Source: Nematostella vectensis (lineage: Eukaryota; Cnidaria; Anthozoa; Actiniaria; Edwardsiidae). Taken from it: a stretch of DNA of 64,000 nt. Where the stretch lies: positions 5,377,001-5,441,000 of the forward strand of contig NC_064042.1 of NCBI RefSeq assembly GCF_932526225.1. The letters run 5' to 3'. The notes under the pieces are model-generated. The model did no database searches and had not been told where the DNA came from. It was given only the letters and a program-made list of their open reading frames with translations. Below, in pieces: positions 61,101 through 64,000 of this stretch (position 1 is its first letter; each line of letters opens with the position of its first letter). A program made the position numbers and the translations under genes.

Positions 61101-63954
61101 TTTGCCACCCTAAAAGTCGCGTGATTTCTTAGTGCAAATAGCTTATTGTTTGCTAATGTTTGCACCAACAACTCTGTGATTTCAGCTTCCCGACCCTCCC
61201 CCTCCGATCACAATCAACGTCCCCCCTATGTACGACCGCCCGTGCACCATCGCCGACCTCACGAACGAGGAGAGCGTCGACGAGAAGTCTCCGACTCACA
61301 CGAATGCGTATTCGGAATCCGGATGGTCATCGAGTTCCTCATCAAACGAGACGATGAAGATTCGGAACGGCTTCGGCCAGGGTTCCGGCGAGGAGCAAGA
61401 TGACAGCAGAAGCGTTAGCTCAAACAGGTCGTCGTTAGAACTGTTAGGTAAGGGGCCCACCCACTTAAGAAACCATAGTCAGCCATTGTTTTATTTCTGT
61501 TTTATTCAGAATTACAAGACATGTGAAAAAGGATCTCGACATTACACTCGTTTTCAGTCACACGTGCCCCTTGTGTTTTTCCCATCCGAGTCGCGACTGG
61601 TTTTCGGTGACAGAAGCCATTTCGCAATTACGGGGGCCGTTAGACCGCTAACCAATCAGAGAGCGCTGATAAGCACCAGGCGACAAGAAAGCAGACAAGA
61701 GATACATGCGCACAAACTTTATTCAATTGCTGGATTTTTGTCTATCTACTATAGGTCTCAACATTAGTCAAATATAAAAGAAGTAATCTCCATTAATGAT
61801 GAAATTTTTATTTACCTTGCCATATTTTTATGTCGGGATTTGTTGATGGTACTTAAAATCAAAGAAAAACAGTTGATATCTGACAGGGAACACTTCCTGT
61901 TTCCCTGCAGAACAACTTCGCGGTAAAGATGAAGATCTGAAGAGAACGCTAGAGGACAAGGCGAGAATCATAGCTGAACTAAGGGTTGGTGCTTGCTTCT
62001 AACTCACTTCGCTCAACTAACGGCTTAACATTTCATCGTACTTTAAATAGCCTAAGCTAAGGCCGTCCGGATAAAATCCACTACTATGAAGTGTGTCATG
62101 ATTTTTTCGAGAAGCAATTTTTCGACTTTTTCGATATTCCAGGGGAATATCACAATTAACAATGAAAGGTAAAAGCGTGATGTTGAAAGAATGAGACATG
62201 ATTTTTGGAGTAGATTGATGTGTCAAACGGCGAGTCATGGCACGGGCTCTTTAATAAACAACTTGCACTTAGGCTACGTTCAAACGTCGTATTACCATGA
62301 GCCGTATTGAATGCAAATGCATGCAAATGAAGATGAAACACTCGAATCGTATCATTCGCATGCATTTGCATTGAATACGGCTCATAAATAATACGACGTT
62401 TAAACTTAGCCCTAGACGTGCCTTTTGAGTGTCAAACTCACCCTAAAATTAACACAATTATGGCTACGGCTGTACGCTGATTTGTAATCGCTGAATAATT
62501 TTCTTTTTGTTATTTTTGACGTCAAAATTCGGTGCGCGCGCGTTTGCTACCCATCTTATTGCAAGTCGCCTATAGTGGTGTGTTTGCCGGATGTGTCGTA
62601 GGCTGAGTGAACAATCCATTCGTCAAACCCTGTACGCCAACCTTCCTGCGATCTTAGTAATCACTCAGTAGTTCTCCTCTAACCCTTACCAAACACTCTT
62701 TATCTCTCCTTCTAAGCGCAGCATCTCTGTGCGTAACAATGAGAGCTCTTACTGACTACGGCTATGGTTTATCATAGGGTTCGACTATGACGACCGGTCT
62801 GTCTTCAAATGAGGTGTGTGTCGTCACAAAACAGCGAAAACAGCAACCCAAAACGGCGACGGCAGAAAACAATCGAGAATAAAGAGCCAGACATGAAATG
62901 TACTCTGAAATGGATTCTGTCTGATACATTTTAGCCGTTATCCTTCAAACGACAACGTGAAAACTCCCAAGTTTCACGGTCTAGCGAGGGCGGGAACGTG
63001 ACTAGACTATCCTTGTTCGCTATGTTAGAAATAAGATTCTAGGCTTTTCTACAGTTTTTAGGGAATACAAAAACGTGTAAATTTAAAAAACAAGTTTAGA
63101 ATTGATTGCAATTGATGGATTTGGGGATCACGTTCTCCCTGCAGTCGCCCGGCAATGGCAAAACGAATGTTACCATAAAAAAAATGCTTTTATGCTTAGA
63201 ACTCAATTCTAAACTAGTTTTGACAAAATTACTTGTTTTTGTAGTTCCATACAAGTAAAGATAAACCTAGAAGCTTTTTTCTACCACAGCGACCAATGAA
63301 AGTCTTCATTATGGCACACACGGCTCCTTCCTCACTAGCCCATGTATTGGAGTTTACAATTCGTGAATTAAAAAATGCGGCTAAAATGTATCCGTTTCAG
63401 AGTGTACTTCACTATTGTTTTCTGTCGTCGTTTTTTCTTTTTTTTGTAAGATGGATTGAAATTCAGCGTGATTCAAAGCGGATTTAATTCACTACTGTAA
63501 TGGGACTTAAGGCCTGTTTCCATTTGATTGTTTGAATTCATTATGCCAGCTAGGTGTAGACATCTTGCGTCCTGACTGTCCTGCATGACTCATGTTGTTT
63601 TGATGTTGTTGCAGGGCAATCTAAATGGGGACCCTCTGGAAGCCAGGTGAGTTTAAAATCCACGAATTACTAGTTTGAACCTATTGAACGTTAGAGAGTG
63701 GCTTGATAGATCAGTCGTACGGGCTTGGTCTTTCAAGCAAGAGGACCAGGAGGGTGCGAACTCAGGTCAGGTCAACTTGGGATTTTTTTCAGAGGTGTAA
63801 GAAACTCGCCCTTTACCTTGAGGATTGTGAATCTCTCGTCTTTTCAGATAAAGACATTAAGCCAGGGATCCAGTGCCACGTGAATATTAACACATTAATA
63901 TTTGCATTTTGTTTACCTTTTGCAGGGACCTCATCCTGGCGGCCATCTTGCAAG
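23204..63954 (+). CDS. ARHGEF12: RhoGEF with PDZ, RGS-like, C1, DH and PH domains (LARG/PDZ-RhoGEF/RhoGEF2 type), 3' partial
   Basis: Exchange factor that loads GTP onto RhoA, activated at the plasma membrane by G-alpha12/13 through the RGS-like domain. I assembled 56 exons, 4810 coding nt (1603 codons plus one base), with every junction in phase. The gene continues beyond the window. Domain order by residue: PDZ about 16-92; a Glu/Lys-rich helical stretch about 125-180; Ser/Pro linker; RGS-like about 387-600; C1 about 635-683; low-complexity Ser/Arg/Glu linker 693-942; DH about 955-1165; PH about 1177-1302; acidic and proline-rich tail with a short coiled coil about 1559-1583. Vertebrate ARHGEF11 and ARHGEF12 have the same order without C1; insect RhoGEF2 has C1 in this place. 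The gene is probably the single pro-orthologue of ARHGEF11 and ARHGEF12, so the symbol denotes the family. Exon coordinates are in the domain entries. Confidence 0.93.
24635..24752. repeat. Short tandem repeat in RhoGEF intron 1
   Basis: About four units of 30-36 bp with core CATTGACTATGGCTAGGAT. The first is degenerate. It is the only organised sequence I see in the first 2.8 kb of intron 1. Confidence 0.7.
26100..26830. repeat. ATG/ATT-rich degenerate minisatellite in intron 1
   Basis: Built of GATGATGATG-type triplets and a longer degenerate unit containing GATTACAGTTATAATGG, TGGTGTCATGA and GATATGATGATTATG. The longer unit recurs roughly every 60-80 bp, at least eight times. It gives a spurious His/Thr/Ile-rich frame on the minus strand. 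The rest of intron 1 (23238-29031) is AT-rich and shows nothing I can support as an exon. Confidence 0.85.
29032..31329 (+). CDS. ARHGEF12: RhoGEF PDZ-domain exons 2-5
   Basis: Exons 29032-29136, 29414-29463, 30694-30751 and 31273-31329. The protein includes IQRCVIIQRDEKGYGLTVTG, then DGAAQRAGVQVGDRIIKVNG and GSYVALTLLG. GYGLTV takes the place of the usual carboxylate-binding GLGF loop of PDZ domains, as GFGLTV does in human LARG and PDZ-RhoGEF. In those proteins the PDZ binds C-termini of plexin-B and other membrane receptors, so the same recruitment role is likely. Exon 2 has two nearby AG acceptors (29030-29031 and 29035-29036); only the first keeps the frame from exon 1. Confidence 0.95.
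29795..29944. mobile_element. Small inverted-repeat transposon, 150 bp
   Basis: Ends CAGAGCCGTAGCATGCC and the inverted match finishing GCTACGGCCCTG, flanked by the 5-bp direct repeat AAAGT (29790-29794 and 29945-29949). Its interior (ATACAGAAACATTACG, G-runs) matches, in the opposite orientation, that of the element at 2652-2807. It lies in RhoGEF intron 3. Confidence 0.85.
30967..31245. repeat. 147-bp tandem duplication in RhoGEF intron 4
   Basis: Two units start at 30967 and 31114 with GCTTTACTTACAATCTAAAG and stay highly similar through ATTACTCCAGCAGCAA and GGACAAAGAGCCACCACATC. They end just before exon 5. The unit contains no exon edge, unlike the donor-seeded arrays elsewhere. A 109-codon frame across both units reflects the period being a multiple of three, not coding. 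Confidence 0.85.
31742..42485 (+). CDS. ARHGEF12: RhoGEF linker exons 6-13
   Basis: Exons 31742-31782, 32208-32282, 32363-32413, 32592-32666, 38210-38380, 38966-39019, 40485-40670 and 42243-42485. Exons 7-9 encode a charged, probably helical stretch (RRVLDQERQFYEKTREEYMK and onward, residues about 127-180). Exons 10-13 encode a Ser/Pro/charged region with no known fold, ending in the acidic segment IISQEDDEFQSDEEK. That segment begins the RGS-like region: in p115 and LARG the equivalent acidic stretch contacts G-alpha13 and is needed for GTPase activation. Intron 9 (32667-38209) holds the large palindromic transposon. Confidence 0.88.
32744..33000. repeat. Two-unit tandem duplication in RhoGEF intron 9
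   Basis: GTATTTAACCAT, ACATACT, CTGTAATATAA (CTCTAATATAA in the second) and AAATTTTGTATCAGAT followed by AAGTCTTGCATTG occur twice. The starts are about 150 bp apart. The second copy ends about 60 bp before the large palindromic element. Confidence 0.7.
33056..37925. mobile_element. 4.9-kb fold-back (palindromic) transposon in RhoGEF intron 9
   Basis: The arms 33056-34710 (about 1.65 kb) and about 36275-37925 are near-identical inverted copies, from ATGAACACTTTCCC at one end to GGGAAAGTGTTCAT at the other. Over the outer 300 bp I count only one or two differences. The arms hold several CCAAT-type sites in phrases like GACCAATCAC. The 1.56-kb centre contains a third partial copy of an arm segment (34916-35206), a degenerate GTCTCG-rich part (35224-35640), and a further partial copy (36062-36275) in the orientation of the right arm. 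A 61-codon frame occurs in both arms as mirror images, and I recognise no transposase. I could not identify a convincing target duplication. The high arm identity means recent insertion or active gene conversion. Confidence 0.88.
38445..38595. mobile_element. Diverged copy of the GTGATTGGTCAGA-type MITE
   Basis: Contains CTGTGAACACC near the left (38449-38461), then GGCGAGAAT, GTTGACAGTTTGA and GTGATTGGTCAGAATAAATG. The same phrases, in the same order and spacing, make up the better-preserved element at 49003-49196. Termini are too eroded to fix exactly. It lies in RhoGEF intron 10, just after exon 10. Confidence 0.6.
40656..41200 (+). repeat. Tandem array seeded by RhoGEF exon 12 and its donor
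   Basis: The exon 12 end CTGGATAAGAGG|GTGGGTTT is followed by ATATATCAGTACCATATTCC and a CCAGGAAAAC segment. The whole block recurs with starts at about 40773, 40895, 41018 and 41137 (spacing 112-123 bp). The exon edge is represented as CTGCATAAGGGG|ATGGG, CTGGATAAGTGT|GTGGG, CTGGAAACTGG and CTAGGCAAGGGGTG. Divergence increases towards the distal copies in the exon-derived part. Confidence 0.8.
42787..44917 (+). CDS. ARHGEF12: RhoGEF RGS-like (rgRGS) exons 14-21
   Basis: Exons 42787-42841, 43135-43190, 43344-43442, 43866-43969, 44108-44205, 44539-44611, 44708-44764 and 44860-44917. The protein reads LEILKNKPAHLAVFLHYLIS, then SDPSSLFFWLVTESYRDG and DFRNKRALGLGSLFGDHQLE. The PAHLAVFL and KRALGLGSLFG motifs are diagnostic of the RGS-like domain of the p115/LARG/PDZ-RhoGEF group. 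This domain binds activated G-alpha12/13 and accelerates its GTPase. The final helical part, ALTTFMKQTGLSLK, matches the closing helices of that fold. Confidence 0.95.
45344..46348 (+). CDS. ARHGEF12: RhoGEF C1-domain exons 22-24
   Basis: Exons 45344-45436, 45822-45927 and 46272-46348. The motif begins HHFVSTHYTSTTFCNHC, continues LLWGIGDQGYQCSICEFNVH, and ends with two further cysteines before PGPKKRK. The spacing of histidines and cysteines is that of a complete zinc-binding C1 domain (residues about 635-683). It resembles the atypical C1 domains of Rho exchange factors such as RhoGEF2, GEF-H1 and AKAP13. Vertebrate LARG and PDZ-RhoGEF lack it. It probably contributes to membrane or protein binding; whether it binds diacylglycerol cannot be told from this. 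Confidence 0.95.
46369..46559. mobile_element. 191-bp fold-back MITE in RhoGEF intron 24
   Basis: Inverted termini of about 52 bp start CCTGTAGGCTTTGATAG and end CTACCAAAGCATACAGG. They include the shared core AACCCCGAAAACACG. The GC-rich centre has a second inner inverted pair (CATTTTTCTTC against GAAGAAAAATG). It stands 20 bp after the exon 24 donor. No target duplication is evident. Confidence 0.8.
46567..46718. repeat. Four-unit 38-bp repeat carrying eight CACGTG E-boxes
   Basis: Units start at 46567, 46605, 46643 and 46681, each reading GTGTCACGATCTGAAATCAC followed by GTGCAGATCACGTGTACT. The units are almost identical. Each contains two copies of the palindrome CACGTG, making eight sites in 152 bp. 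It directly abuts the fold-back MITE in intron 24. Confidence 0.92.
46753..52437 (+). CDS. ARHGEF12: RhoGEF inter-domain linker exons 25-36
   Basis: Exons 46753-46828, 47290-47403, 47563-47600, 47670-47722, 47914-47961, 48133-48151, 48321-48361, 48539-48605, 49288-49367, 49811-49911, 51388-51443 and 52381-52437. The protein is Ser/Arg/Glu/Pro-rich with no known fold (residues about 693-942), including RPVIRSESVK and ARSRSPVFPSAEEEEF. Phosphorylation-prone SRSP and RSxS motifs are frequent. Exon 30 is a 19-nt microexon. Exon 25 has a CAGCAG tandem acceptor, so one glutamine is optional. Since there are no domain landmarks, exons were found by phase and splice consensus, and alternative exons may be missed. 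Confidence 0.82.
47735..47870 (+). other. G-rich purine tract in intron 28
   Basis: Several runs of three to nine G separated by A or AGA lie in 12 nt to 130 nt after the exon 28 donor (47722). This meets the pattern for intramolecular G-quadruplex formation on the transcribed (RNA-sense) strand. The same purines produce spurious Gly/Arg and Pro/Ser frames. Confidence 0.6.
48035..48151 (+). repeat. Tandem repeat of the acceptor tract before microexon 30
   Basis: The acceptor TTCATCTGTATTTTACAG| of exon 30 is the last of about four or five imperfect 20-25 bp units. Earlier ones read TTCATCTGTATTTTACATGT, TATCTGCATTTGACATGT and TTCATCAGTTTTTGACAT. Only the last unit has AG at the right place. 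It is the acceptor-side counterpart of the donor-seeded arrays. Confidence 0.65.
48409..48472. repeat. GACA/GACG tetranucleotide microsatellite
   Basis: About 15 imperfect tetranucleotide units, ending in six pure GACA repeats, in RhoGEF intron 31. Confidence 0.9.
49003..49196. mobile_element. 194-bp inverted-repeat MITE in intron 32
   Basis: The left end TTACAGCGCAACCAGG with GTGAACACC is matched by the inverted right end GGTGTTCACGG with GGTCGCGCTGTAA. A second inverted pair lies inside (GGAATGTTTATTGT against ACAAACATTCC). CAGCGC...GCGCTG with outer TA on each side would fit a TA target duplication. A diverged relative is at about 38445-38595. Confidence 0.8.
50690..50870. repeat. Degenerate GTCACGCATT-type tandem repeat in intron 34
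   Basis: Imperfect units of about 20 bp with the core CATCATTGTCACGCATTA run across this stretch. Isolated TGTCACGC words recur at 49387-49445 (intron 33) and 51323-51350 (intron 34), so the motif is locally enriched in two adjacent introns. A 111-codon frame (50669-51004) results from it and is not considered coding. Confidence 0.6.
51040..51120. repeat. Dispersed repeat, copy 1
   Basis: CGCTCAATGGCGAGTGACTC, AAAGTATCCA and CATCGGCTTATTCAAGCAAG match the copy at about 54752-54825 (CGCTCAATGGCGAGTCACCA and onwards) in the same orientation. The phrase GCATCCATTCCCATCGGCTT at about 49990 looks like a third fragment. I do not recognise the family. Confidence 0.6.
52558..56341 (+). CDS. ARHGEF12: RhoGEF DH-domain exons 37-45
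   Basis: Exons 52558-52609, 53863-53915, 54004-54097, 54522-54601, 55217-55342, 55559-55676, 55809-55858, 56107-56157 and 56264-56341. The catalytic Dbl-homology domain spans residues about 955-1165. Conserved region 1 is ELIYTEKTHVRNLKVL, with the switch-contacting Glu in TEKTHV. Conserved region 3 is IISTSYQRLTKYPLLLEGIG, with the QRLTKYPLLL signature. Also visible are GDIMLNRF, RQRQKKDPKLLQFI and CRRLKLNEI, all closely matching the LARG/p115 group. It catalyses GDP release from RhoA. Three of its exons (37, 39, 44) carry tandem copies of their edges in the flanking intron. Confidence 0.96.
52590..52740 (+). repeat. Ladder of donor copies after RhoGEF exon 37
   Basis: The exon 37 end TTATACATG|GTAAGA recurs as TTTACATG|GTAAG (donor at 52647), TTATACATG|GTAAAA (52688) and TTTACATG|GTAAGA (52723), joined by AAACTAAAGTTGAAAGCTGA. 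A further isolated copy, TTATACATG|GTAAGG, has its donor at 53592. The real donor is the first (52610), because reading on meets TAA within 14 codons. Confidence 0.85.
53675..53740. repeat. Dispersed repeat pair member
   Basis: TGGATTGTAATTCGCCGTGA, then CGGATTTAATTCACTA matches about 63452-63497 (TGGATTGAAATTCAGCGTGA and onwards) in the same orientation. Both lie in RhoGEF introns. Family unknown. Confidence 0.6.
54040..54480 (+). repeat. Seven-unit array derived from RhoGEF exon 39 plus donor
   Basis: The last 60 nt of exon 39 (coding YEYIKKLFPNLQELIEIH) with the donor CACG|GTACGA are repeated six more times in the intron, then once as a fragment. The word CTACAAGAACTCATCGAAAT is kept exactly in most units. 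Donor versions are GTACGA, ATAGTACGA, GTACGA, GTAGGG, GATAGG, GTAGGA and GTAAGA. Reading past the first donor gives a TAA after four codons, so only the first use keeps the protein. The last copy has the best donor consensus. Confidence 0.92.
54630..54745. mobile_element. SINE-like fragment in intron 40
   Basis: GTCGTCTCTCGAGCAAGATG, ACCAGG, AGGTCTGGTCAACTTC and CGGATAAGGACGTTAA match, in order, the element at 63690-63870 near the right edge. That copy additionally has a tRNA-like head. The tail phrase AGATAAGGACATCA recurs at about 45040. Confidence 0.55.
54752..54840. repeat. Dispersed repeat, copy 2
   Basis: Matches the copy at 51040-51120 in the same orientation through CGCTCAATGGCGAGT, AAGCATCCA, CATCGGCTAATTCAAGCGAG. 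It directly follows the SINE-like fragment, so the two may be parts of one longer element. Confidence 0.6.
55935..56157 (+). repeat. Acceptor-side copies of RhoGEF exon 44
   Basis: The intron end and exon start CTTGCAG|GATCTTCTCGCCTT, TGTCAATCAAAGTG is preceded about 100 bp upstream by CTTCTAG|GATCTTCTATCTTC, TGTCAACCAAAGTG, with its pseudo-exon starting at 56004. Further up, TCAATCAAAGTG recurs at about 55953. The upstream copy has a 1-nt length change and then meets a stop, so it cannot replace the exon. Confidence 0.8.
56452..58465 (+). CDS. ARHGEF12: RhoGEF PH-domain exons 46-50
   Basis: Exons 56452-56527, 57318-57427, 57609-57666, 57765-57852 and 58419-58465. The protein reads LDFSKKKLIYDGPLTWRISR, then DLHVLLLEDLLVILQKQDDR, NVLTRNVATDKRAFFLVGTS and QIYELVAATITERKNWYKHI. 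QKQDDRLVLKCHS and the C-terminal helix with the conserved tryptophan (ERKNWYKHI) match LARG and PDZ-RhoGEF. In this family the PH domain packs on the DH domain, and in its relatives it binds activated RhoA as feedback. Intron 46 is a 21-bp minisatellite. Confidence 0.95.
56550..57300. repeat. 21-bp minisatellite filling RhoGEF intron 46
   Basis: About 35 units of the type TACCTCGCGTGATGTGCGCT plus one base, with phase-keeping variants (ACGTGATTTGTG, TTGTGTGATGTG). The period is a multiple of three and stops are rare, so frames of 60-176 codons appear on both strands; all are repeats of one 7-residue peptide (for example CAIPRVM) and not genes. Exon 46 itself contains CCTCACGTG, identical to part of some units, which may or may not be the seed. 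Confidence 0.92.
57364..57535 (+). repeat. 64-bp tandem copies of RhoGEF exon 47 end plus donor
   Basis: The exon 47 end, from CGATCGACTCGTACTCAAGT to CAGGAAAAA|GTAGGT (donor 57428), is followed at once by CGATAGACTCGTACTCAGGT to CAGGAAAAA|GTAGGT (second donor 57492). Then comes a third, truncated start, CGATAGACTAGTACTCAGGT. Units one and two differ at only a couple of sites. Using the second donor would read a TAG four codons in. Confidence 0.93.
57905..58180. mobile_element. tRNA-derived SINE in RhoGEF intron 49
   Basis: A B-box GGTTCGATTCC (about 58020-58030) and an A-box-like GGAGATCAGTGTGTTAGC upstream give the internal RNA polymerase III promoter of a tRNA-related SINE, Leu/Ser-like in having a long variable region. 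The head is tandemly duplicated (44 bp; TGTGGCTTGC at 57918 and 57955). It is followed by a T-rich part with a run of about 25 T, and GTGTGTGTG. It is not a functional tRNA: no cloverleaf can be completed. Confidence 0.65.
58466..59295. other. RhoGEF intron 50, no feature identified
   Basis: No repeat family or exon recognised. At 59080-59200 the phrases GATTCTCACTTGTG, TTTTACTTGTGTGCGCTT and GATTCTCAGTTGC recur as a loose short tandem pattern. The same wording (AGTGAGAACCAAGAG, ordinary inverted sense) is seen near 28970. Confidence 0.4.
59296..63954 (+). CDS. ARHGEF12: RhoGEF C-terminal tail exons 51-56 (continues off the window)
   Basis: Exons 59296-59553, 60547-60794, 61186-61447, 61911-61984, 63615-63646 and 63926-63954. 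The tail is acidic and proline-rich (VEDPQEEADTETETEPETAE, then PLPPPPPPPIPDDDGDDTD), Ser-rich in exon 53, and carries a short coiled coil in exon 54 (DEDLKRTLEDKARIIAEL). Exon 56 reads RDLILAAILQ. C-terminal coiled-coil-forming segments drive self-association in LARG and PDZ-RhoGEF, so this may do the same. Exon 51 contains a second good donor (GATG|GTGAGA, 59454) in the same phase, so splicing there would remove exactly 33 residues. The final exons and stop codon lie beyond 64000. Confidence 0.85.
59528..59622 (+). repeat. Tandem copy of RhoGEF exon 51 end plus donor
   Basis: CCGATATACGGATAGAGGAT then ATCTCGCAAG|GTATGA at the exon end is repeated 63 bp later as CCGATATACGGATAGAGAAT then ATCTCGCAAG|GTTAAT. 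The units differ at one base within the shared exon part. Confidence 0.92.
59960..60420. repeat. 76-bp minisatellite in RhoGEF intron 51
   Basis: Six units with ACTCCATACCACGTTCGGTG spaced 76-77 bp (about 59968, 60045, 60121, 60197, 60273, 60349), each followed by TTTGTCATGAGTCCCGTGGT and AGATGCCCGAGG. Units are over 95 percent alike by eye, suggesting recent expansion. It contains no exon edge. Confidence 0.93.
61535..61765. repeat. Interspersed repeat, second copy, in intron 53
   Basis: Shares ACTCGTTTTCAGTCACACGT with 18690-18710 and, in inverted sense, GAAAGCAGACAAGAGATACA with about 18955-18975. The part GACCGCTAACCAATCAGAGA contains a CCAAT-type box. No coding content. Confidence 0.55.
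62272..62412. mobile_element. 141-bp fold-back MITE with POU octamers
   Basis: Inverted arms of about 55 bp: GGCTACGTTCAAACGTCGTA at the left and the complement of GGGCTAAGTTTAAACGTCGT at the right, flanked by TA (62270-62271 and 62413-62414). The arms contain CGTATTGAATGCAAATGCAT, and the octamer ATGCAAAT occurs three times (twice forward at the left, once in the right arm). It lies in RhoGEF intron 54. Confidence 0.82.
62415..63614. other. Remainder of RhoGEF intron 54
   Basis: No exon seen. The only organised sequence is the dispersed repeat at about 63452-63497 shared with 53675-53740. Confidence 0.4.
63690..63870. mobile_element. tRNA-like SINE copy in intron 55
   Basis: The head GAGTGGCTTGATAGATCAGT resembles the A-box region of the SINE at 57905, and GGGTGCGAACTC stands where the B-box should be, with an eroded consensus. 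The body, AAGCAAGAGGACCAGG, AGGTCAGGTCAACTTGG and CAGATAAAGACATTAA, matches the fragment at 54630-54745. It ends about 60 bp before exon 56. Confidence 0.6.
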
Positions 63955-64000
63955 GTGAGTCGTACTATTCAGAATATCCCCACCCTACCTTCCCTAACTG

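Overview
The window is animal nuclear DNA: AT-rich, with short exons in long introns, GT-AG splice sites, many short inverted-repeat transposons and minisatellites. Exon structure and protein sequence of the two large genes are very close to vertebrate orthologues, and the repeat style fits a non-bilaterian or early-branching metazoan. My best guess is an anthozoan cnidarian (sea anemone or coral); that is inference, and no species is claimed.

Layout. (1) 1-3863: gene-free, with a 55-bp minisatellite and two small inverted-repeat transposons with clean 5-bp target duplications. (2) 3864-4496, minus strand: a single-exon F-box gene, orthologue of FBXO36. (3) 4497-4959: a 463-bp divergent promoter region shared with the next gene. 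(4) 4960-19235, plus strand: the complete scaffold (A, PR65) subunit gene of protein phosphatase 2A, which I assembled as 20 exons, 586 codons, every junction in phase. (5) 19236-23203: 3' UTR, a 1.1-kb array of 22-bp repeats, and the upstream region of the next gene. (6) 23204-63954, running off the right edge: a RhoGEF of the LARG / PDZ-RhoGEF / Drosophila RhoGEF2 type. I assembled 56 exons (1603 codons so far, all phases consistent) encoding PDZ, RGS-like, C1, DH and PH domains and an acidic, proline-rich tail. The C1 domain between RGS-like and DH is the insect RhoGEF2 arrangement, not the vertebrate one.

The most unusual signal is not a gene. At several exon boundaries in both large genes, the neighbouring intron begins or ends with tandem copies of the exon edge together with its splice site: PP2A-A exon 11 and RhoGEF exons 12, 37, 39, 47 and 51 on the donor side, exon 44 on the acceptor side, and the acceptor tract of exon 30. 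Where I followed the frame (exons 37, 39, 47), reading past the first donor soon meets a stop. Introns here seem to have grown repeatedly by tandem duplication seeded at exon edges, leaving ladders of decoy splice sites. A second striking object is a 4.9-kb palindromic element in RhoGEF intron 9, with near-identical inverted arms of about 1.6 kb.

The three genes have no obvious shared pathway. FBXO36 is a predicted SCF ubiquitin-ligase adaptor, PP2A-A is the scaffold of a major Ser/Thr phosphatase, and the RhoGEF links heterotrimeric G12/13 signalling to RhoA.
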